Shown in pieces: positions 57,464-64,000 of a DNA stretch of 64,000 bases. Below the pieces are notes generated by a model that worked only from the letters and a program-made list of their open reading frames with translations, searched no databases and had not been told where the DNA came from. The position numbers and the translations under genes are program-made. This DNA comes from Bacteroidales bacterium. GTDB taxonomy: Bacteria; Bacteroidota; Bacteroidia; Bacteroidales; Lentimicrobiaceae. Position 1 is the stretch's first letter, and every line of letters begins with the position of its first letter. The DNA lies in the NCBI GenBank assembly GCA_016709025.1, contig JADJEQ010000016.1:62001-126000 (forward strand). Reading direction: 5' to 3'.

Positions 57464-57955
57464 ATGAAACCAACCCTGCTGCTTCTTTTTCTCTTCCTTT
57501 TCACCTCCTCCCTTTACTCCCAGGTTGCCCCATCCTCAGCCCTTTTCAGAACCCTGAAGGCGCAGGACAGTTTGCTTTTTGAGGTAGGTTTTAACAATTG
57601 CGACATCACGCAGTTTGAGAACCTGGTCAGCGATGATTTTGAGTTTTACCACGACAAGTCTGGCATCACGGCAACAAAGGCAGATTTTATTGCCGGTATC
57701 CGCGATGGACTTTGTAAGATGGATTATAAAGCCCGGCGCGAACTGGTGGAGAATTCGCTGGAAGTTTATCCGATGGAAAACAAGGGAGTTCTTTACGGCG
57801 TCATTCAAACAGGAAGTCATCGTTTTTATGAGGTTAAAGACGTAAAGCCGGATCAGCTTACAAGCATTGCTAAATTTACACATGTCTGGCTGCTGGAGAA
57901 TGGTAGCTGGAAACTGAGCAGGGGACTCAGTTATGATCATATAAGCTCAAAGTAA
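57464..57955 (+). CDS. Exported NTF2-like (DUF4440) protein
   Basis: 163 residues from the ATG at 57464; the open frame begins 27 codons earlier but a signal peptide (KPTLLLLFLFLFTSSLYSQ) starts here. The mature part fits the cone-shaped NTF2-like fold of the DUF4440 family: LKAQDSLLFEVGFNNCDITQFENLVSDDFEFYHD, GVIQTGSHRFYEV, FTHVWLLENGSWKLSRGLSYDH. Members bind or act on small molecules; the role is unknown. Stop codon lies inside ctcaaagtaa repeat words. Confidence 0.85.
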   Translation: MKPTLLLLFLFLFTSSLYSQVAPSSALFRTLKAQDSLLFEVGFNNCDITQFENLVSDDFEFYHDKSGITATKADFIAGIRDGLCKMDYKARRELVENSLEVYPMENKGVLYGVIQTGSHRFYEVKDVKPDQLTSIAKFTHVWLLENGSWKLSRGLSYDHISSK

Positions 57956-57990
57956 AAAGCTTAAAGCTCAAAGTAAAAAGTAAAGTAAAG
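57944..57990. repeat. AGCTCAAAGTAAAAAG repeat
   Basis: Degenerate words of the ctttaaa family, overlapping the 3' end of the NTF2-like gene. Confidence 0.75.
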
Positions 57991-58089
57991 AACTGGTCTG
58001 TCAGTATTGTTTTTATGAATTCTTTGCAGATTATTTATTAATTTTATCCGGAAACAAGGCTAAATACGGCTCTTTAAATAGATTTAGTC

Positions 58090-59004
58090 ATGAAATGCAT
58101 ACCGGTTCTGGCAGCTTTTATCGTTACAGTTTCTTTATGGTTATTGCCATTCTGCCCGGTTTTTGGCCAGGAGGTTGCTTCATCCGATGATGTTTCCCCA
58201 AAAATAGATTCCCTTATTGAAATACATAAGCTAAATGAGCAGTGTTCGCTGATAAATTTTGGGTATGATGCAATTACAGCCATCAATACCAGCAAGGGTA
58301 TAGTGGTAATCGATGCAGGGATTTCAACAGGATTAACGAGCAGGTACAGGAAAATCATTGAAAATGAATTTCAGGGAAGTAATTTTGCCTGTGTCATCAA
58401 CACGCACGGCCACCCTGATCATGTCGGAGGTAACAGCGTTTTCAGCGAATCGGTCATCATCGGTCATTCGAATTGTTCAGAGGAGATTGCCGGTCAGTGG
58501 AAGAATCCCGAAAAGGTTATTAAAAGCTTAAATAGTGTTGTTGAAGGGTGTGAAGTGAAATTAAAGGCCAGTGAACCGGGCACCCAGGAATGGAATGAGA
58601 ATTTCACTCAGAAAATCCGGTACCTGAATGCATACAATGATGCCAGAAACATGGTTCCGGTGAGGCAACCTGATAGTACTTTTTCTGACAGCCTGAACCT
58701 GGATATGGGCAATGTCAGGCTGGAAATGTTCTACTTTGGGAAGTGTCATTCTACCAGTGATATTTTGATTTTTCTGCCCGGAATGAAAATCCTGTTTATT
58801 GGCGATTTATTTTTTAAATACGGAAGGCCAAGCCTTAATGACAATTTGATGACGGACAGAGACCGATGGAAAAAGTCAGCTCAATGGCTGGAAAACCGGA
58901 TGGACCATATTGAGTTTATAATCTGCGGGCATGGACAAATGCTTTCAATCGATGATCTGAAGGATTTCAATAAAAATATTTTAAGATATTGCTCATCAGA
59001 GTAA
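58090..59004 (+). CDS. Exported metallo-beta-lactamase-fold hydrolase
   Basis: 304 residues. Signal peptide (CIPVLAAFIVTVSLWLLPFCPVFGQ). Zinc-binding motif HxHxDH at 106-111 (NTHGHPDHVGG), third His in FGKCHSTSDILIFLP, metal Asp in LFIGDLFFK, and last His in IICGHGQ. Also IVVIDAGISTG, typical of the fold. The binding set suggests a dinuclear zinc hydrolase of the MBL superfamily. It resembles the periplasmic enzymes of Bacteroidota with unknown substrates, and I cannot call it an antibiotic-resistance enzyme. Alone on its transcript; a long inverted repeat follows. Confidence 0.9.
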   Translation: MKCIPVLAAFIVTVSLWLLPFCPVFGQEVASSDDVSPKIDSLIEIHKLNEQCSLINFGYDAITAINTSKGIVVIDAGISTGLTSRYRKIIENEFQGSNFACVINTHGHPDHVGGNSVFSESVIIGHSNCSEEIAGQWKNPEKVIKSLNSVVEGCEVKLKASEPGTQEWNENFTQKIRYLNAYNDARNMVPVRQPDSTFSDSLNLDMGNVRLEMFYFGKCHSTSDILIFLPGMKILFIGDLFFKYGRPSLNDNLMTDRDRWKKSAQWLENRMDHIEFIICGHGQMLSIDDLKDFNKNILRYCSSE

Positions 59005-59034
59005 GAGACTGTTTAAATTTATAATTCCATTTTC

Positions 59035-59184
59035 AATAGGCCCGTCCTTTAGGGCGGGTGTAATAACAGGCAACAAACCACGGGCAAAATCCTGAAAAAT
59101 TTGTAAATTCACTATAAATTTTTCAGGATTTTGCCATTTTCTATGATATTTAAATTGAAACCCGCCCTAAAGGACGGGCCTATT
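59035..59184. repeat. Nested perfect inverted repeat (150 bp)
   Basis: Outer arms of 25 bp (59035-59059 and 59160-59184) are perfect inverse copies, each itself an imperfect hairpin around cccgtccttt/agggcggg. Inner arms of 20 bp (59083-59102 and 59116-59135) are also perfect, with a 13-base loop. No open frame. Possibly a miniature transposable element or a long structured RNA; a strong transcription stop is also possible. Confidence 0.92.
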
Positions 59185-59225
59185 CAACGGGTTTAACAAA
59201 ATTTAATGAGTGTTTAAAAATCGAC

Positions 59226-59930
59226 ATGAAAAAAATAGGCATCATCGGCGGTACAGGGCCGGAATCAACAGTTGATTATTACAATGAAATTATCAACGCT
59301 TTCAAGAATGGGAGCGGGGATATGAATTATCCCGAGATCATCATTTACAGCATAAATCTGGGGAAACTAATGGGCATGATGCGGACAAAGCAATATGAAG
59401 AGGCAACTGCTTACCTGGTTGAAAAGATCGGGTGCCTTGAAAAAGCCGGTGCTGAATTTGCGGCCATCAGTGCCAACACGCCCCACCTGTTTTTTGACCG
59501 GATCAGGGAACTGTCGCACCTGCCGCTGATCAGCATCGTGGAAGCCACCCTCACTGAAAGTATCAAACGGGGATTAAAGCGTCCCGGCCTGATCGGAACA
59601 GGATTTACCATGAATGCATCTTTTTATGCTGATATTTTCAGAACAAGGGGAATTGAAGTGGTTGTTCCCGGGGAAGAAGACAAAGAACTGATTCATTTTA
59701 AACTTTTCAGTGAAATTGAGCTGGGAATTTTCAAAGATGAAACCCGGCTGCAGTTAATCCGGATCATTGAAAAGATGGTACGTGAACAGCAGATCGATTC
59801 CCTGATCCTTGGCTGCACTGAGTTCCCGTTGATACTGACCGAACCGGAATATGCCGGTATTCCTATGCTGAACACCACCCGGATACATGTGGATGCCATT
59901 GTAAGTTATTGCCTGAACGGAAGCCGGTGA
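59226..59930 (+). CDS. Aspartate/glutamate racemase family protein
   Basis: 234 residues. Family start KKIGIIGGTGPESTVDYYNEII. In the family two residues on opposite sides of the substrate act as acid and base. Here the second is Cys197 (LILGCTEFPLIL), but the first position (ISANTPH) is Ala83, where most members have Cys and E. coli YgeA has Thr. Racemisation through both sides may therefore be lost, or it may act as an isomerase of another kind. Full length. ATG 59226 follows the inverted repeat by 41 bases. Confidence 0.88.
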   Translation: MKKIGIIGGTGPESTVDYYNEIINAFKNGSGDMNYPEIIIYSINLGKLMGMMRTKQYEEATAYLVEKIGCLEKAGAEFAAISANTPHLFFDRIRELSHLPLISIVEATLTESIKRGLKRPGLIGTGFTMNASFYADIFRTRGIEVVVPGEEDKELIHFKLFSEIELGIFKDETRLQLIRIIEKMVREQQIDSLILGCTEFPLILTEPEYAGIPMLNTTRIHVDAIVSYCLNGSR

Positions 59931-59940
59931 GGTTAGTTTG

Positions 59941-59971
59941 AGGCCGGAGGTCGGAGGTCGGAAGTCAGATG
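59941..59971. repeat. GGAGGTCGGAAGTC heptamer repeats
   Basis: Short stretch of the gaagtcg/gaggtcg family also found around 53.7-54.2 kb. Confidence 0.75.
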
Positions 59972-60070
59972 TAGGAGAAAATCAGCAACCGACCGAAGGT
60001 AGCCTGCTGACTGCTTCAGGCAGACAGGTTCACCAAAGGTAAATCTACAATTATTTAGGGCTAGATGAAA

Positions 60071-60272
60071 AACTCCGTTAGGAGTTTCCTGTAAATAACC
60101 CCCAGTGTAGTGAAACGAAACTGGGGGTAAATGAATCTCTTTATAAAACAACCCTGTAGGGGTTGCCTTTTGTAAGTTATTGTCGGGGAACCCACTCCGG
60201 GGTTCTGTTGTTTTTCCATTTTAATACCCCCAATTTCATTGGGGGTTATTTACAGGAAATCCCTACGGGATT
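60071..60272. repeat. Cluster of hairpins within an inverted repeat (REPIN-like)
   Basis: About seven short hairpins: aactccgttaggagtt (60071-60086), cccccagt..actggggg (60099-60127), aaccctgtaggggtt (60150-60166), gaaccc..gggttc (near 60188), cccccaatttcattggggg (60227-60245) and atccctacgggat (60258-60271). Two of them face each other inside a perfect 20-bp inverted repeat (60085-60104 with 60240-60259). No protein. Confidence 0.85.
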
Positions 60273-60661
60273 CTATTTTATCAATTTTATAAAAGTGCAA
60301 GGAAAATGATAAAGTTTCATGGTTACCTTGCATTAAGATTTTGAATTTTCATTGTATGATTCTGTTACTATGATTATTGTTGGTTTTTCAGCAGACCCTA
60401 TTTAATTACCACTTTCACCCTGTTATTGTCATATAATCAGAACATTGTAAAGTGTTTACCCAATAGTTTATATTTGTATGTGTTTCAACATTATCAATAC
60501 TCCGTTAATATTTTTTAAACAACTGATTTGCAGGGTATTAGATAACTGGATGGGTAATTTACAACAACTTGATAATCAGCACTTTGCGTCGTTGCGTCAT
60601 TGCGTGATTCTTAAAATTACCGGACTATTGCATTATCATTTTGAAACTTAAATCCGGAACA
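60273..60661. other. Leader region of the PNGase F-like gene
   Basis: AT-rich, no gene. A gttgcgtcattgcgtg word pair lies near 60590 and a near -7 match tcattttg near 60637, but no exact TAnnTTTG box was found. Confidence 0.4.
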
Positions 60662-63600
60662 ATGCGGAAAATATTCATTTCAGTTTTCCTGTTTGCCCTT
60701 GCAATTGCAGGTATGGCGCAGGATACAATCACTGTTCAAACCCTGACTTTCGATTCCATTACCACCAGGCGTGGTATCTGGCAGTTTCCGCAGGAAGGTT
60801 CTTTCCGGAAAATCCTGATGAAATATACCCTGAAGTGTGATGCATTGACCCAACATGACAATTATCCCTGCGGCGAGTGGGATTACCTGACATACAACAT
60901 AATACATCGGCACACAGGGGCTTATGACTCTACTTTGCTCTTTCACCCTTCTTTCACTTTAATAGGAGGGAGGACCCTTGACTCCCTGCTTCTCAGAGAC
61001 GAACCAACGTATTCATATCACAGGCATTATCACACTTCGGTTTCTCCTTCTGATACCATATCATTAACGAATTCAACCATAGGCGCCGGAATTATAAATG
61101 CTTCCCAATTGATTAAATCCGGAAACACGGCATCCAGATCTCAGTTTATCTGGACTCGGGAAGAAATGCTTGCCGCCGGTATTCAGGCCGGTCCGATCAC
61201 TGGGATTAAGCTTTACTCAACCGGGGAAGGTGATTTGGTTAAAAGGTTCACGATAAAAATGGATTCAACGGAACTTGCGATTGCGGAAACAAATCCGGCT
61301 GAGAACCTGCATACAGTTTTTATCAATTCTGTTGATTTTTCCCGGTCAGGCCGGATCGATCTTAATTTTTCGGATCCTTTTATCTGGGATGGAGAGTCCA
61401 ATATTCTGGTTGAAATGAGTTCTTCGCGCGAAACGCCTGGTTTAAATGCAATTGTTGAGGCCGATTCGACAGGTTTCAGGTGTGGCATTGTTAGCGGAAG
61501 TGACAATTATGCGCTTAACCTCGACGGACAAACTGATTTTGTCAGGCTCCCGGAAGGAGTTTATTTTGACGGCGATTTTACATTTGAAGCATGGATTTAC
61601 AAACTGAGTAATCAGAACTGGAGCCGTGTTTTTGATTTTGGAAATGGTCCCGGTAAGGATAATATCATCATTGCGCTTTCAAACGGAACTTCCGGAAAAC
61701 TGAGCTTTCATGTTACCCGACCCTCTGTTTCCAAATCATTTGTAATGCCTGATCCCACGCCTTTAAACACATGGACACATGTAACGCTCAGGCTTCGCAA
61801 CAGTATAGGCTGGGTATATATCAACGGTCAATACACGAAAGCAGGTGTGCTCACTCCGCCTGACAGTGTGGTCAGAACCCTCAATTTTATCGGAAAAAGT
61901 AACTGGGAGAACGATGGGTATGCCGATATGCTGATTGATGAAGTAAAATTGTTTAACCTGGCGCTGGAACCTGACGAAATTGCTGCACAATACCGGAAGA
62001 CAGTTCCTGACCCGGAAAGCAATGACTCTCTTGTCTATTACTATAATTTTGATCAGGGTTCAGGAGATGTTGTTGACGATCTGTCGGCAAATCATTTAAA
62101 CGGCAATCTTTATGGGTTGCCTGCCTACTATCGCATACAGGGTGAAGAACTTCAAACCGACTTCGATACATCCTATGTGAGGCCGCAGATTGTTTTTGAA
62201 AATCTGACAACTACGGCATTAATTGAGGAACTCTCGATAGTGACAGATTCAACCGAAAATCCCCCTGTTCAGTATATTTTATTCAATGATCCTGATGATC
62301 CGCTGATAGCCACAGATACGCTGAGTGGATACCAGGCCGGGTACTCATATGTGTATGAGGATTGGCAGAAAACAGATTCCGTCTGGAATGAACCTGATGA
62401 CATCCTGAAGCTTGAAATGCGGCCATACTATGATGAACCCTTTGAGGTTATTGAGGATTATGAGATCGGACGCTTCATCACCCCTTATGGAATTAATCTT
62501 GACCTTGGTCCGCAAGGCTTCACCTGGACCTACGATGTAACCGACTATGCCGGGATGCTAAAAGGCAATGTTGATTTCAGCGCCGGAAACCAGCAGGAGT
62601 TGATAGATGTTAAATTCCTGTTTATCACCGGACAACCGCCCCGTGAAATAAAAAAACTCGACAGGCTCTGGGGCGGGCTTAATTCGTGGTATTACCGCGA
62701 TCTGGCTGCTGATGCTGCCTTATCGGCAACTAAAGTGCCGGTTTCAGACGGAGCAACACAATTTAAGGTAAAGACGCTGTTTTCAGGACATGGCCATAAC
62801 AGTAATACAGGCGAATATCCGCATTGTTGCGAATGGAAGGATAATGACCATTTTCTGATGATTAATGGTCAACTGGCTAAGGAATGGAAGATATTTCAAT
62901 ACAACGAATGTGCCCTGAACCCGGTTTATCCACAGGGCGGAACCTGGAACGGAGCCCGCGAAGGCTGGTGTCCCGGCGACATGGTAAAATACAGGGATTA
63001 TGAGGTTTCATCATTTGTAAACAGTGATACCATTGTTGTTGACTACAATATTACCCCGGTTCCGCCTGACAATGAAGGTATGGGATGGGGCAATTATGTT
63101 GTTGGCGTTCAGATGCTTCAATATGGTCCGAATTCACATCAAACGGATGCAGAAGTGTATGATGTCATTTCTCCGTCAGATTCAAGGTATTATTCACGTC
63201 TTAACCCGGTTTGTTATAACCCTGAGGTTGTTCTCCGGAATAATGGCAATACTGAACTGACTTCACTTAAATTGGAGTATTTCGTTTCGGGCGGTAAGCA
63301 TGAGATGTTTAACTGGACTGGCCTGATTCCCCCTCACGAATCAGGCAAAGTTCAATTGCCCGTTCCCGGGAATAGTTTCTGGATAGGGGACTCGCTCTAT
63401 ATTTTTACCGTTTCTGCCAGCCTTCCCAATGGCCTCGAAGATCAATATGCTGATAACAATACATACACCAGTTCATTTAACATGCCCGATTTTTACAGGG
63501 AACCTTTTGTGCTTTATTTGAAAACCAACAAAGAGGCGTATCGTTATACACTGAAAATCAAGGATAATACCGGCCAGGATGTGTTTGTGTGGGAAAATCT

Positions 63601-64000
63601 CGAAAACAATATAATCTATTCCGATACCATTGATTTTTCAGATGGATGTTATACGCTTGAGCTGATTGATCAGGAGAATCTCGGGCTTTCATACTGGGCA
63701 TATCCCGAGCAGGGGAGCGGTTATCTAAGGATAGCCAATCTTGAGGGTGTTCAAATGAAGTCCTTTAACCCTGATTTTGGCAGATCGGTATTGTATTCTT
63801 TTAATCTTGGGGAAACTTACTATATCAGTGAACCCGAAATGGTTGAATTCAATATTTATCCGAATCCTTTTGAGGATGGCGTACGGCTGTATTCACCGGT
63901 TTTCAATGGTAAAACAATGATTACTATTTATAATTCACTGGGCGTATTGGTAATGTCACGTGAGCATGTTTTTGACGGGAAAAGCAGTGTTGACTTGACC
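60662..64000 (+). CDS. Large secreted PNGase F-like protein with LamG domain (cut by window end)
   Basis: 1113 residues visible, frame open to the last base. Signal peptide (RKIFISVFLFALAIAGMAQ). The N-terminal domain has the YPCGEWDYLTYNIIHRHTG segment of the PNGase F N-domain. A LamG/concanavalin-like domain spans about 278-455 (ALNLDGQTDFVRLPEGVYFDGDFTFEAWIY; DEVKLFNLALEPDEIAAQY). A PNGase F C-domain-like region follows (GHGHNSNTGEYPHCCEWKDNDHFLMING; NGAREGWCPGDMV). From about residue 1062 (NIYPNPFEDGV) a T9SS sorting domain begins. PNGase F removes N-glycans from proteins; the family predicts glycan processing at the cell surface, but I cannot place all the active-site carboxylates. ATG 60662. 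Confidence 0.88.
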   Translation, partial: MRKIFISVFLFALAIAGMAQDTITVQTLTFDSITTRRGIWQFPQEGSFRKILMKYTLKCDALTQHDNYPCGEWDYLTYNIIHRHTGAYDSTLLFHPSFTLIGGRTLDSLLLRDEPTYSYHRHYHTSVSPSDTISLTNSTIGAGIINASQLIKSGNTASRSQFIWTREEMLAAGIQAGPITGIKLYSTGEGDLVKRFTIKMDSTELAIAETNPAENLHTVFINSVDFSRSGRIDLNFSDPFIWDGESNILVEMSSSRETPGLNAIVEADSTGFRCGIVSGSDNYALNLDGQTDFVRLPEGVYFDGDFTFEAWIYKLSNQNWSRVFDFGNGPGKDNIIIALSNGTSGKLSFHVTRPSVSKSFVMPDPTPLNTWTHVTLRLRNSIGWVYINGQYTKAGVLTPPDSVVRTLNFIGKSNWENDGYADMLIDEVKLFNLALEPDEIAAQYRKTVPDPESNDSLVYYYNFDQGSGDVVDDLSANHLNGNLYGLPAYYRIQGEELQTDFDTSYVRPQIVFENLTTTALIEELSIVTDSTENPPVQYILFNDPDDPLIATDTLSGYQAGYSYVYEDWQKTDSVWNEPDDILKLEMRPYYDEPFEVIEDYEIGRFITPYGINLDLGPQGFTWTYDVTDYAGMLKGNVDFSAGNQQELIDVKFLFITGQPPREIKKLDRLWGGLNSWYYRDLAADAALSATKVPVSDGATQFKVKTLFSGHGHNSNTGEYPHCCEWKDNDHFLMINGQLAKEWKIFQYNECALNPVYPQGGTWNGAREGWCPGDMVKYRDYEVSSFVNSDTIVVDYNITPVPPDNEGMGWGNYVVGVQMLQYGPNSHQTDAEVYDVISPSDSRYYSRLNPVCYNPEVVLRNNGNTELTSLKLEYFVSGGKHEMFNWTGLIPPHESGKVQLPVPGNSFWIGDSLYIFTVSASLPNGLEDQYADNNTYTSSFNMPDFYREPFVLYLKTNKEAYRYTLKIKDNTGQDVFVWENLENNIIYSDTIDFSDGCYTLELIDQENLGLSYWAYPEQGSGYLRIANLEGVQMKSFNPDFGRSVLYSFNLGETYYISEPEMVEFNIYPNPFEDGVRLYSPVFNGKTMITIYNSLGVLVMSREHVFDGKSSVDLT

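Noticed and set aside
59035..59184. Simple Rho-independent terminator
   Set aside because: Too long and nested, and no T-run follows; the outer arms alone are not needed for termination.

Overview
The window looks like a chromosomal segment of a Bacteroidota bacterium, most likely of the Bacteroidales/Lentimicrobium-like kind. The support is a full-length SprA (the outer-membrane translocon of the type IX secretion system, T9SS), several secreted proteins with a T9SS C-terminal sorting domain (an 'xYPNP' start), -7 boxes of the Bacteroidota form TAnnTTTG, few Shine-Dalgarno sequences, a malic enzyme-phosphotransacetylase fusion, and a LytS/LytTR pair with an extracellular propeller. I saw no tRNA, rRNA, CRISPR array, insertion sequence with a transposase, or phage genes.

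Layout. 1-0.5 kb: start of metG, cut by the window edge. 0.9-3.7 kb: two tandem BNR/Asp-box repeat secreted proteins. 4-7.7 kb: a two-component pair (propeller histidine kinase and LytTR regulator). 8-15.3 kb: a lipoprotein and two large secreted proteins with a shared S41-peptidase-like core, one with GEVED/PKD modules and one fused to BNR repeats. 16-22.3 kb: rubrerythrin, CsaA-like protein, an S66 LD-carboxypeptidase, YraN, a DUF2007-USP-USP protein and a pseudouridine synthase with a very long basic tail. 23-33.7 kb: tonB-vanZ-gcvH, a ParA ATPase, sprA and ruvA. 34-37.5 kb: maeB and mdh, both malate metabolism. 37.6-40.5 kb: sirtuin, truncated FKBP, RecX and RF2 (prfB) with its programmed frameshift. 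40.6-52 kb: membrane glycosyltransferases, an ArsC-like protein, fumC and a methyltransferase, nearly all interrupted by single-base frameshifts. 52.3-60 kb: SDR, C_GCAxxG protein, a carboxypeptidase-regulatory-domain protein, a SET-domain protein, a MntA/HepT toxin-antitoxin pair, an NTF2-like protein, a metallo-beta-lactamase-fold protein and an Asp/Glu racemase. 60.7-64 kb: a large PNGase F-like secreted protein, cut by the window end.

The genes fit together as a surface and secretion theme: SprA exports cargo, and at least five genes here look like such cargo. maeB, mdh and fumC belong to malate/fumarate metabolism.

Two general features deserve attention. First, intergenic regions carry many families of short-period or palindromic repeats, including a 150-bp nested inverted repeat and a cluster of about seven hairpins near 60 kb. 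Second, single-base frameshifts crowd into 37.9-52 kb and a few places outside it, and hit essential genes such as prfB. Sequencing or assembly error is therefore more likely than gene decay, and genes marked as pseudogenes below may be intact in the organism.
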